A stretch of 14,146 nt of DNA from assembly GCA_964544115.1 (NCBI GenBank), contig CAZJBP010000100.1, positions 1 through 14,146 of the forward strand. Direction: 5' to 3'. Below are positions 6,615 to 14,044 of the stretch, piece after piece. The notes under the pieces were generated by a model. The model saw only the letters and a list, made by a program, of their open reading frames with translations, did not search any database and was not told where the DNA came from. This stretch comes from CAZJBP01 sp964544115 (GTDB taxonomy: Bacteria; Verrucomicrobiota; Kiritimatiellia; UBA8416; JADHWI01). Numbering within the stretch: position 1 is the stretch's first letter; every line of letters starts with the position of its first letter. The position numbers were made by a program, and so were the translations under genes.

Positions 6615-7349
6615 GTGGTCAGTGCCTCAGAACGTCGCGCCGGATTCACGCTGATCGAGATCCTTCTGGCCGTGTCGTTGCTCGCCATGGTGACCACGGT
6701 GACGTACCTGGCCTTCTCGACCATGGTGAAGGCCTGGCAGCGCGGCACCGCCATGTCCGATGCGCTGCATCACGGAGACTTCGTGATGGACCAGCTGGCC
6801 ATGGCGATCCGATCCACCTACTTCCCGGATGCCGGAGGCGCGACCACCCGGTACGGGTTCCACCTCAAGAACGATGGCGAGGGCGACGAAACCAGCGACG
6901 TCATCAGCTGGGTCAAGCTCGGCAGCGCCCTGGTGGGGGACGACGTCCCTTACGTGGGAACCCCCCACCGGGTCACCTTCAGCGTCGATGAAGACGACGA
7001 GGGGACTCGCGGCGCGCTCGTCAAGGGATGGCGGTTGGACGGACAACCTGAGGATTTCGACCCCGACGAGGACGTCGAGCCGTTCTTCATCTCCCGCGAC
7101 GTCACGGGGTTGAACGTGCGCACGCTCTCGCCCGACGACATTAACGAGGACGGTGAATTCGACTGGCAGGACGAATGGGAATACACCAATGACCTGCCGG
7201 TGGCCGTCGAAATTACGATGTATGTCCGCCCCCAGGGCACAGGGAAGGACGAAGAGGCAACGGAGCTCAAGCGGATCGTCCAGGTGCCCGTGGCCTACCT
7301 CTGCCAGCCCTGGACCAAGACCGGAAAGCCGGGCCTTTCGACGAACTGA
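6615..7349 (+). CDS. gspJ: Minor type II pseudopilin GspJ
   Basis: This 244-residue precursor starts at a GTG codon with leader VSASERRAG (after Met) and mature N-terminus FTLIEILLAVSLLAMVTTV. AFSTMVKAWQRG (33-44) and the pairs of beta segments that follow fit GspJ, a pseudopilin with a large C-terminal domain. It forms the quasi-helical GspI-J-K tip complex. The body is notably acidic. Residues 175-186 read D-I-N-E-D-G-E-F-D-W-Q-D, which fits the spacing of an EF-hand/dockerin calcium loop (acidic or Asn ligands at 1, 3, 5, 9 and 12, Gly at 6). This loop is not a standard GspJ feature that I know of. The gene starts 3 bp after gspI and ends 4 bp before gspK, in a tight operon. Assignment rests on order, length and pilin motif. 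Confidence 0.88.
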   Translation: MVSASERRAGFTLIEILLAVSLLAMVTTVTYLAFSTMVKAWQRGTAMSDALHHGDFVMDQLAMAIRSTYFPDAGGATTRYGFHLKNDGEGDETSDVISWVKLGSALVGDDVPYVGTPHRVTFSVDEDDEGTRGALVKGWRLDGQPEDFDPDEDVEPFFISRDVTGLNVRTLSPDDINEDGEFDWQDEWEYTNDLPVAVEITMYVRPQGTGKDEEATELKRIVQVPVAYLCQPWTKTGKPGLSTN

Positions 7350-7353
7350 CACG

Positions 7354-8463
7354 ATGATCTTGCACGCACACGCCCCCAGAACCATCGGCCCGGACAGCCC
7401 GGGCGCGGCACGGACAGCCCGACGTATGCGGACCGACCGCGGGTCGGCGCTGATTGTCGTGCTCTGGGTCGTCGGGTTGATGTCGATTCTGCTTGCCTCG
7501 TTTGCCTTCGATGCGCATGTTGAAGCGCGAATCATTTCGTTCTACAAGAAGCGGGAAAAGGCGGACTATCTGGCGCGCTCGGGCGTTAACATTGCCCGGA
7601 TGCTGATGGCCAAGAGCCGGCAGGTGTCGGACGATACGGTGGATCCGGAGGACCGGTGGCTGGACGGGGCAAAACGGCTGAAGAAGGGGAAAGTTACCGA
7701 CATCCGGGAGACCATTGACGACGGGACGATCGTGCTGGACATCATCCCCGAGCCGGCCCGCAGGAACATCAACAACCTCGGCAAGACCGATACGGTCGTC
7801 GAGGAAAACATGGAGCGGATCCTGGACGTCGGCGGTATTCCCGAGGATATGTGGCCGGTGCTGATCGATTCGTTCCGCGATTGGACGGACGAAAACGACG
7901 AACACCGGAACGACGGCGCGGAGTCCGACGACTACTACCTGGAACTAAAGACTCCCTACCGGGCGAAGAACGGGCCGCTGGATACGGTGGGTGAATTGAT
8001 GTTGATCCGCGGGTTCACCCGGGCCATCGTCTGGGGCGGGACGATCGCCATCGAACAGGGCCTCGGCACCGACCGCGAGGGGATCGTGGTCAGCGGCATC
8101 GGAGACCTGCTGACGACGTATGGATCGGGCAAGGTGAACATCAATGCCGCCCCGGTGCGGGTGCTGCTGACGCTGCCGGGCGTCGACGAACTGGTGGCCG
8201 GTGCCATTATTGAAGAGCGTGAGGGAGGGATTGACGCCGACGGCAAACGTGAAGAGAATCCCTTCAAGAGTGTTGAGGATCTCCTGTCGCGGCTGCCGGA
8301 CCTCAACGCGACGTTGCGGGACTACGTCGAGACGGATTCGTCGATCTACCGCATCACGTCCGCGGGCGAGGTCGGAGGGGTTCGGCGGGAGATCAGCTGC
8401 ATCGCGGAGTATGACGCAAAGACGCAAAAGCTGAACATCAAGCGGTGGCGGGAGCAGGAGTGA
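7354..8463 (+). CDS. gspK: Type II secretion tip pseudopilin GspK
   Basis: This 369-residue precursor is the largest pseudopilin. The processing site is DRG/SALIVVLWVVGLMSILLASF (Gly30, Ser31), with a hydrophobic residue instead of Glu at +5, as is normal for GspK. The family core SFRDWTDENDEHRNDGAE (173-190), followed by SDDYYLELKTPYRAKNGPL and VGELMLIRG (to 220), is diagnostic. A helix-hairpin-helix-like segment, VNINAAPVRVLLTLPGVDEL (261-280), follows. GspK caps the pseudopilus and is a known calcium binder; the acidic residues at 174-193 are in the expected area. Start choice is uncertain. ATG 7354 lies 4 bp after gspJ and gives a 30-residue leader. ATG 7426 gives a short leader, MRTDRG. 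Neither has a clear ribosome binding site, and an 11-bp direct repeat (CGGACAGCCCG) lies between them. Confidence 0.92.
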   Translation: MILHAHAPRTIGPDSPGAARTARRMRTDRGSALIVVLWVVGLMSILLASFAFDAHVEARIISFYKKREKADYLARSGVNIARMLMAKSRQVSDDTVDPEDRWLDGAKRLKKGKVTDIRETIDDGTIVLDIIPEPARRNINNLGKTDTVVEENMERILDVGGIPEDMWPVLIDSFRDWTDENDEHRNDGAESDDYYLELKTPYRAKNGPLDTVGELMLIRGFTRAIVWGGTIAIEQGLGTDREGIVVSGIGDLLTTYGSGKVNINAAPVRVLLTLPGVDELVAGAIIEEREGGIDADGKREENPFKSVEDLLSRLPDLNATLRDYVETDSSIYRITSAGEVGGVRREISCIAEYDAKTQKLNIKRWREQE

Positions 8464-8470
8464 GGTATCG

Positions 8471-8498
8471 TCGATTTTCGATTGCCAATTTTCGATTG
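8471..8498 (+). repeat. Heptamer tandem array, word TCGATTK
   Basis: There are four consecutive 7-bp units: TCGATTT, TCGATTG, CCAATTT and TCGATTG. As a result ATTTTCGATTG occurs twice, exactly 14 bp apart. The array is AT-rich compared with the neighbouring genes and sits in the 99-bp gspK-gspL gap, starting 7 bp after the gspK stop. It does not form a hairpin, so it is unlikely to be a terminator. Confidence 0.75.
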
Positions 8499-8518
8499 GG
8501 TCGTTGCACGAGAGATGA

Positions 8519-8553
8519 CTGACAACTGATCACGGTGAACTGATCGCTGATCT
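8519..8553 (+). repeat. Heptamer tandem array, word CTGATCN
   Basis: There are five consecutive 7-bp units: CTGACAA, CTGATCA, CGGTGAA, CTGATCG and CTGATCT. Three GATC sites therefore recur in phase at 14- and 7-bp spacing. The array ends 9 bp before the gspL start codon. It lies in the same gap as the TCGATTK array but uses an unrelated word; together the two arrays make up most of the 99-bp gap. Confidence 0.65.
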
Positions 8554-8562
8554 AGAGACGAC

Positions 8563-9969
8563 ATGGCGCGAGAACGGATAACCAGTGTCATCCTCCGGGA
8601 TGACGGCATCGAGTGGGCGGTGATTGGCGGCGGACGCGGCAACGTGATCGCCTCCGGCGGCATGAGCCTGCCGCCCCCCACCCCGGCCCCGCCGGCTGAG
8701 GCCGCGGCAATCGAGCCGCCCCAGGCGCCCGCCGTGGAAGACACCCTGGCGGCCCGGATCGACAAGCAGGAGGTCTCCCTGCGCGGTCCGGTCACCATGG
8801 GTGTTGACTCCTCGCAGCTCCTGTTGCGCGTGGTACGCCTGCCTTCGACCGACCGGGAGGAACTCACCGGGATGGTCGAATTGCAGGCCGACAAGATCGC
8901 GCCCTTCCCGGTCGACTCCATGGCGGTCTCCTACGAGGTGCTGCAGACCGGGACCGACCAGTCAACCGTCCTGATCGCCGCGGGGCGGCAGGAAGACCTG
9001 GACCGGACCCGCACCCGGCTCGTCGAGGCGGGCATGATACCGGAGCGCGTCGACGCCGTCGTCCTGGGATGGTGGCACCTCCTGAAGGCGGCGGGCAAGG
9101 TCTCCGAGTCCGGCCGCGAGATCCTCATCCTGTTGGGCGGCACGGAGACGAATCTGGTCGTCGTTGACGACGGCGTTCCGGCGCTCTTCCGCTCACTGCC
9201 GGAGCACGCGGGCACGCCCGAAGCGGATCTGGTCCGCAGTCTCACGGCCGAGATCGAATACACATTGATGTCGCTGGAGCTGGACGTCGCCGCGCGGGGC
9301 GGATACACGGTCACGGTGTGGCACACGGGGGATGAGCCCCGCCGCCTCGTCGAGCAACTGGCCGCGAGCTGCGGCAGCCCGGTGCAAGCGGCCTGCCTGG
9401 ACGGGCTGGGCCGGCCGGCCGATGGGCTCGCGCGACGGACTGCGGAACGCACCCACCGGTTCGACCTGATGCCCGCCGCGTGGAAGGCGGTCGCGGCAAC
9501 CAAGGATTTCCGGCGCCGGATGTGGTTGACGGTCGGCGGCGTCCTCGGGGTGTGGGCTGTTCTCGCCGGTGGGTTCGCCGGCGGCTTCGCGCTGGAAGCC
9601 TACCAGGTTCGCGCCCTGACGCAGAGGAAGGAGGCGCTGGGTCAGCAGGCGGCAGAGGTTCGCCAGATGCGGCAGCGTGTCCAACTGATCCAGCGGTACA
9701 CCAACCAGACCTACTCCGCCCTTGAATGCCTGCGGGAGCTGTGTACGCAGTGGACTCCGGGCGTGGAAATGTCCTCGTTCTCTTACCGCAAGGGCGAAAG
9801 CGTTAAAATGTCGGGGTCGGCCGGTTCGGTCGACCAGGTGTATGACTTCAAGCGTAAACTGGACACTTCAGCCCTGTTTACCGGCGCTGAGCTGCAGGGG
9901 CCGCGGCAGAGCCGCGACAAGCGACAGGATTTCGACCTGACGCTCGTCCTCCCGGCCGACGAACCATGA
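8563..9969 (+). CDS. gspL: GspL-like assembly protein (PilM/PilN-type architecture)
   Basis: This 468-residue protein joins a cytoplasmic actin-like domain to a periplasmic one. Residues 1-300 follow the PilM/GspL pattern: VDSSQLLLRVVRLP (81-94), ELQADKIAPFPVDSMAVSYEVL (106-127) and a second lobe with REILILLGGTETNLVVVDDG (185-204). A Pro/Ala-rich stretch (36-58) breaks up the first lobe. FDLMPAAWK (300-308) resembles the PilN 'NLLP' motif just before the single membrane helix (about 320-344). A coiled-coil-like helix (349-378) and a ferredoxin-like PilN/GspL domain (about 385-465) follow. The cytoplasmic part should bind the GspE N-terminus and the periplasmic part GspM. No strong ribosome binding site is seen; AGAG precedes the ATG. 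gspM overlaps its end by 4 bp. The architecture is equally describable as a PilM-PilN fusion; operon context favours GspL. Confidence 0.9.
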   Translation: MARERITSVILRDDGIEWAVIGGGRGNVIASGGMSLPPPTPAPPAEAAAIEPPQAPAVEDTLAARIDKQEVSLRGPVTMGVDSSQLLLRVVRLPSTDREELTGMVELQADKIAPFPVDSMAVSYEVLQTGTDQSTVLIAAGRQEDLDRTRTRLVEAGMIPERVDAVVLGWWHLLKAAGKVSESGREILILLGGTETNLVVVDDGVPALFRSLPEHAGTPEADLVRSLTAEIEYTLMSLELDVAARGGYTVTVWHTGDEPRRLVEQLAASCGSPVQAACLDGLGRPADGLARRTAERTHRFDLMPAAWKAVAATKDFRRRMWLTVGGVLGVWAVLAGGFAGGFALEAYQVRALTQRKEALGQQAAEVRQMRQRVQLIQRYTNQTYSALECLRELCTQWTPGVEMSSFSYRKGESVKMSGSAGSVDQVYDFKRKLDTSALFTGAELQGPRQSRDKRQDFDLTLVLPADEP

Positions 9970-10553
9970 CCATGACGCGCAGAGAATGGGTTCTGCTGAT
10001 GGCCACGCTGGGGGCTGTGCTCTTCGGCGTGTCCATCCTGGTGGCGCGCCCCAAGGTGCGGGACTGGCGCGACCTGAGGGTCGCGCGCGCCGAAGTGCGC
10101 CGGCAGATGCAGCGCGACCTGGACCTGATTGCCACCCGCGCGCGGTGGGATGAGGAACTGGCCCGCCTCAGCACGCAGCTTCCCCAGTTCGCAGCCGACG
10201 CCAAGATGGAGGTCCACTGGCTCTCGGTCATGGACGGCATCGCGGGCAAGCACGGGGTCAAAATCCTCCAGCGGCAGGCCGGGGATGAGAAGCGCGATGG
10301 CGACGTGTACGAGGTGCCTGTCGAGTGCAAGGACTGGGCGGGCGGCCTTGAGAACCTGGTCCGTTTTCTTTTCGAGCTGCAGGCGGAGGGGGCGATGCTC
10401 GATGTCCGGCAACTGTACGTCCGGCCTCGAAAGCCGGGCGACAGCGAACTCCGCGGCCGGTTTTCCCTGTCTTGCATCTACACGCGAGAGTCAACAGGAC
10501 AGAGTGTAAAGGATAGCGCATCCGCGGTCGCGGATCCGGAGAAACCGAAATGA
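9966..10553 (+). CDS. gspM: GspM/PilO-like inner-membrane protein
   Basis: This 195-residue protein has a short cytoplasmic N-terminus, one membrane helix (about 8-27), a charged coiled-coil-like region (30-70) and a periplasmic alpha/beta domain (about 78-172). That is the plan shared by GspM and PilO. GspM pairs with GspL to form the inner-membrane platform that holds GspE and GspF and contacts the pseudopilus. Sequence conservation in this family is low, so the call rests on topology, size and position after gspL and before gspD. The ATG overlaps the gspL stop (ATGA), and its own stop overlaps the gspD start in the same way, so the three genes are probably translationally coupled. The last ~20 residues (Ser/Asp/Lys-rich) look disordered. 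Confidence 0.82.
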   Translation: MTMTRREWVLLMATLGAVLFGVSILVARPKVRDWRDLRVARAEVRRQMQRDLDLIATRARWDEELARLSTQLPQFAADAKMEVHWLSVMDGIAGKHGVKILQRQAGDEKRDGDVYEVPVECKDWAGGLENLVRFLFELQAEGAMLDVRQLYVRPRKPGDSELRGRFSLSCIYTRESTGQSVKDSASAVADPEKPK

Positions 10554-13129
10554 TGAGCAAGATGCCCATACACTACTCTACGACCGGCGCCCGGGCGTGG
10601 CTCGTGGCCGTCATCGCGATCGGACTGGTCTTCGCCGCCCCGGCGCAGCAACCTCTGCCGAGGCGGGCCCCGGTGCCCGCCACAGCCGCGCCAACGCCTA
10701 CGCCACCGCCAGCGGCCGCACCCGCAGATACAAACGCGGCAGCCCCGGCCGTGGGCCCCACGCCCCCGCCCGTGCCCGCGACCGCAGCCGCGGTTGCACC
10801 CGCCGCGCCCCCGCTGCAACCGGTATCCGGCTTCCCGGTCATGGGCGGCCGCGCCGCACGCGAGGCCGACGCGGGCCCGCAGGGGTTCAACCTCAAGTTT
10901 GAGGAGACCCCCATCGAGATGGTGATGCAGGACTACGGCGACACGCTGGGCCGTACGCTGCTGCTCTCCCCCGGACTCCCTAAGGCCAATATCACGCTGC
11001 GGAGCCATGAGCCGCTGGAAAAACAGGAGTATCTCGAGGCTATCGAGGCCGTCCTCGGCATGCACGGCATCGCCCTGCTGCGCGAGGGCGACAACTTCCT
11101 GCGCGTCGTCCAGAACAAGACGGCCCGCACCGAACCGATGTCCATCCGCGAAACCCTGGCCGAGGGCGGGCTGCCCGAAACCAACGAGATGATCAGCCAG
11201 ATGATCCAGCTGCGCCACATCGAGATCGAGGAAGCGAGCAAGATCGTCGAGCCCATCAAGCACCCGTATGGCACGGTTCAGCTGTTTGAGCGCACCAACA
11301 GCCTGCTGCTGACCGACACGGCCGCGACGGTCAACCGGATCGCGCAGATCATCAAGTTTGTCGACCAGCCCGTGGAAACCCGGGACGAGACCAACATCAT
11401 CCAGATCCAATTCGCCAAGGCCGCCGACGTGAAGCGCAGGCTGGAGGAAATGATCGAGGAGGTCCAGAAGGACCAGCAGAAGAAGGCGGCCATCCCCAGG
11501 TCGCGCGACTCCGGCCAGCCCGGCGTCATCCGCCCCACCACGGTGACCTCCACCGTCGGCGGCGTCATCCGCCCCACCCCGGCCGCCTCGTCCGCCGCGG
11601 GGGCGGGCAGCATGGACTCTGACCTGATCGAACTCGCCGAGCGAGGCATCGTGCGGGGCTCGGTTAAGATGGTGGCCGACGATCGCACCAACATTTTGAT
11701 CATCATCACCCGCCCGGAGAACATGAAGTTTTTCAATCGAATCGTCGAAGTACTCGATGTGCCTACCGCCCCCGATGTCGTTGTCAAAGTGTTCCGGATG
11801 GAATTCGCGGTGGCCAAGGACGTCGCCAGCATGCTCAACGACCTGATCGGAGCGACGACCACGGCCTCCAAGGAGGACATCAAGGGATCGGCCGGCGCCG
11901 AAAGAGGCAGCAAGGGCAAGGCCGCGTCCGGCACCGCCGCAACTCAGCCAGCCCCGGAAAGCCCGGCCAGCACCGCGTTGCGGGACTATACCGCGCGGCT
12001 TCAGCAAACCACTGCGGAGGGGGGGCCTTCCCGCATCGGTCAGCTCTCCAAGGACAACGTCAAGATCATGGCGGACGAACGCACGAACGCCCTGATCATT
12101 ATGGCCAGCAAGGGAGACCTGGCCTCGCTGGAGGCGATCGTCAAGGACATGGACATTCGCCTCTCCCAGGTTCTGATCGAGACGGTCATCATGGAGATCG
12201 AACTGGACGATGACATATCGAGCGGCGTGGACTGGGTTCAACGCTCCATGATCGGGTACAGCGGCGAAGGCGACAGCCGGGAGGCCAAGATCGCGTACGC
12301 CGGCGGCGGTGGCGGCGGCAAGGATGATCCGAAGAACGCGACGTCGTTCACATCAACCGACAGCCTTTCAGGTGTCGGGTCAGGATTGAGCTACTACATG
12401 ACGTTCTTCGACTTGAACCTCGACGCTGTCGTCAAGTTCGCGGCCAGCGACTCCCGCAGCCGGGTGGTTTCGACACCGGTCATCCTGACCACCGATAACA
12501 CCGAGGCTAAACTCCAGTCGACCGACAAGATCTATGTGCTCGACACCGTCACCTATCGCTCCACCACCGATGGCGGCGACTACAACAACTACAGCAAGGA
12601 GGACGTGGGACTCGTGCTCACCGTCACGCCCCACATCAACACCAACCGGGTCGTCTCTCTCGACATCGCGCAGGAGATCAGCGAGCCGAACGCGAATCCG
12701 GTCACAGACGTGAATCAGCTCACGGGATCCACCATCTTCAAGGAACGCAAGCTGGAGGCCTTCGTTGCTGTCCAGAGCGGCCAGACCATTGTCCTCGGCG
12801 GCGCAGTGCGAGAGCAGAAGGACACCGCCTCCAGCAAGATACCCTTCCTCGGCGACATCCCGATCCTTGGGCGCCTGTTCAGTTACCGATCCAACTCCAA
12901 GAAGCGCACGGAGACGGTCATCTTCCTGACGCCGTTCGTCATGGACTCGCCCGAGGAGATCGCCGCCGAGTCGAAGCGCCGAAAGAACAGCCTCAACGAC
13001 AATGGGATGTGGCGTCGAGGTTGGTCTGGCAGCCCTCTGGCGGACCCCTCGAGGGATACACTCCTTGAGGACCGTGCGCTACAGGACATGCCTTCGCCCG
13101 TGAGCCCGGTCAACAGTGAGCCGCACTGA
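10550..13129 (+). CDS. gspD: Type II secretion outer-membrane secretin GspD
   Basis: This 859-residue secretin has a Sec signal peptide (hydrophobic 16-30, likely cut after APA at 30-32). A Pro/Ala-rich linker (about 33-110) precedes domain N0 (112-190). N1 is at about 212-276, N2 at about 281-405 and N3 at about 410-537. N2 and N3 each carry a low-complexity insertion at the same place (about 305-368 and 436-500). The secretin core runs from about 540 to 797. It has SRVVSTPVILTTDN (637-650), VGLVLTVTPHIN (686-697), GQTIVLGG (744-751) and the C-terminal signature IPFLGDIPILGRLF (764-777). It should form the outer-membrane channel. A ~60-residue polar tail follows. The start overlaps the gspM stop, with GGAG 8 nt upstream; M1 or M2 could be used. 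gspD comes last here, whereas classical operons place gspC-gspD first. Confidence 0.97.
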   Translation: MMSKMPIHYSTTGARAWLVAVIAIGLVFAAPAQQPLPRRAPVPATAAPTPTPPPAAAPADTNAAAPAVGPTPPPVPATAAAVAPAAPPLQPVSGFPVMGGRAAREADAGPQGFNLKFEETPIEMVMQDYGDTLGRTLLLSPGLPKANITLRSHEPLEKQEYLEAIEAVLGMHGIALLREGDNFLRVVQNKTARTEPMSIRETLAEGGLPETNEMISQMIQLRHIEIEEASKIVEPIKHPYGTVQLFERTNSLLLTDTAATVNRIAQIIKFVDQPVETRDETNIIQIQFAKAADVKRRLEEMIEEVQKDQQKKAAIPRSRDSGQPGVIRPTTVTSTVGGVIRPTPAASSAAGAGSMDSDLIELAERGIVRGSVKMVADDRTNILIIITRPENMKFFNRIVEVLDVPTAPDVVVKVFRMEFAVAKDVASMLNDLIGATTTASKEDIKGSAGAERGSKGKAASGTAATQPAPESPASTALRDYTARLQQTTAEGGPSRIGQLSKDNVKIMADERTNALIIMASKGDLASLEAIVKDMDIRLSQVLIETVIMEIELDDDISSGVDWVQRSMIGYSGEGDSREAKIAYAGGGGGGKDDPKNATSFTSTDSLSGVGSGLSYYMTFFDLNLDAVVKFAASDSRSRVVSTPVILTTDNTEAKLQSTDKIYVLDTVTYRSTTDGGDYNNYSKEDVGLVLTVTPHINTNRVVSLDIAQEISEPNANPVTDVNQLTGSTIFKERKLEAFVAVQSGQTIVLGGAVREQKDTASSKIPFLGDIPILGRLFSYRSNSKKRTETVIFLTPFVMDSPEEIAAESKRRKNSLNDNGMWRRGWSGSPLADPSRDTLLEDRALQDMPSPVSPVNSEPH
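11522..11578 (+). repeat. Direct repeat within gspD
   Basis: The 18-bp sequence GGCGTCATCCGCCCCACC occurs at 11522-11539 and again at 11561-11578, 39 bp (13 codons) apart. Both copies encode GVIRPT, within the Gly/Thr/Ala-rich insertion in domain N2. Because the distance is a multiple of three, slippage or recombination could lengthen or shorten the loop without breaking the frame. Confidence 0.8.
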
Positions 13130-13132
13130 GCC

Positions 13133-14011
13133 GTGCCAGAATTGCCCGAGGTAGAAACCGTCGTTCGCGACCTTCTGCGCAGCGGCGTTGTCAAACGGAC
13201 GGTGCGCTCCGCTCACGTGCTCTGGCATCGCACCGTCTCCGGCATGTCTCCGGACGAGTTTGGGCGCCAGATCACCGGCCGCAGAATTCTGGCCGTCGAG
13301 AGACGCGCTAAGTATGTTGTCATGCGCCTCTCCGAGGGGCTGACGCTCTTGATCCACCTGCGCATGTCCGGCCGGCTGGGGATGGCGCACGGCGATGCGC
13401 CCGACGACCCGCACGTCCGGGTCTGGCTCCGCCTCGACGGCGGGAGCGTCCTCGTGTTTTCTGACACGCGCAAGTTCGGCCGATGGGTGCTGACAAACCG
13501 CCCCGAACGCATCCTGGACCGAATCGGCCCTGAGCCGCTGTCTCCGGATTTCACACGCGAGCGGTTCGCCCGGGCCCTTGAGGGTAGCCGCCGCATGTTG
13601 AAGCCGCTCCTCCTGGATCAGACGTTCCTCGCCGGGTTGGGAAATATCTACGTCGACGAAGCGCTCTGGCACGCGCGGCTCCACCCGTGCCGCTCCGCCG
13701 ATTCACTCAGGCCGGATGAAGCCCGGGGCCTTCACCAGGCCATACGCTCGGTCCTGCGCCAGGCCATCCGCCTGAGGGGCACTTCGCTGGGGGAAGGCCG
13801 GGCCAACTTCCGCGGCGGCGACGGAAGGCACGGGGAGAACCAGGAACGGCTGCAGGTGTTTCACCGCGCGGGGCTCCCCTGCCCGAGGTGCGGAACGCCG
13901 ATCTCCAGATGCGTCGTGGGGCAGCGAGGCACGCACCTCTGCGCAGCCTGCCAGCGGCCGAGGGGCGGCACGCGTTTTCGGCATGGCGCCCCGCCTCGGC
14001 CGACGCTATGA
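13133..14011 (+). CDS. mutM: Formamidopyrimidine-DNA glycosylase (Fpg)
   Basis: This 292-residue base-excision repair enzyme removes 8-oxoguanine and formamidopyrimidines and then cleaves the DNA backbone. The GTG start is fixed by the family: the next residues, PELPEVE, give the catalytic N-terminal Pro (after Met removal) and catalytic Glu3. Other family residues are Lys60 (RRAKYV), HLRMSGRL (75-82) with the intercalating Met, DTRKFG (111-116) with the Arg/Phe wedge, GLGNIYVDE (168-176) with the DNA-contacting Asn, and the helix-two-turn-helix around it. A C-terminal zinc finger, C250/C253 and C270/C273, contains GQRGTH. All key residues are intact. It starts only 3 bp after gspD with no clear ribosome binding site, so it is probably read from the secretion operon transcript. 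The ~15-residue tail after the zinc finger is an unusual basic/Pro-rich extension. Confidence 0.97.
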   Translation: MPELPEVETVVRDLLRSGVVKRTVRSAHVLWHRTVSGMSPDEFGRQITGRRILAVERRAKYVVMRLSEGLTLLIHLRMSGRLGMAHGDAPDDPHVRVWLRLDGGSVLVFSDTRKFGRWVLTNRPERILDRIGPEPLSPDFTRERFARALEGSRRMLKPLLLDQTFLAGLGNIYVDEALWHARLHPCRSADSLRPDEARGLHQAIRSVLRQAIRLRGTSLGEGRANFRGGDGRHGENQERLQVFHRAGLPCPRCGTPISRCVVGQRGTHLCAACQRPRGGTRFRHGAPPRPTL

Positions 14012-14032
14012 TCGTACCGTGGTAAAACACAC

Positions 14033-14037
14033 GGAGG
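14033..14037 (+). promoter_or_regulatory. Shine-Dalgarno of the last gene
   Basis: GGAGG stands 7 nt before the ATG at 14045, an ideal spacing. It supports the start of the truncated secreted protein and is much stronger than the site used by mutM. Confidence 0.8.
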
Positions 14038-14044
14038 TCGGCAC

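Noticed and set aside
8499..8535. Possible promoter for gspL (TTGCAC at 8504)
   Set aside because: No acceptable -10 element at the right spacing; the region is better described as repeat arrays.
8471..8553. Heptamer arrays as a CRISPR array or plasmid-type iterons
   Set aside because: Repeat units are only 7 bp with no unique spacers, and no cas or replication genes are nearby.
10640..10885. Pro/Ala-rich N-terminus of GspD as a GspC fusion
   Set aside because: There is no homology-region or PDZ-like domain and no extra membrane helix; it is low complexity only.
10478..12241. Long open frame antisense to gspD (587 codons)
   Set aside because: Composition is an antisense artefact of high GC at third positions; it spans the gspM-gspD junction and shows no family motif.
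14017..14034. Small hairpin after mutM (CCGTG ... CACGG)
   Set aside because: The stem is only 5 bp with an 8-nt loop and no U-tract, and it runs into the next gene's Shine-Dalgarno; it is too weak to call a terminator or regulator.
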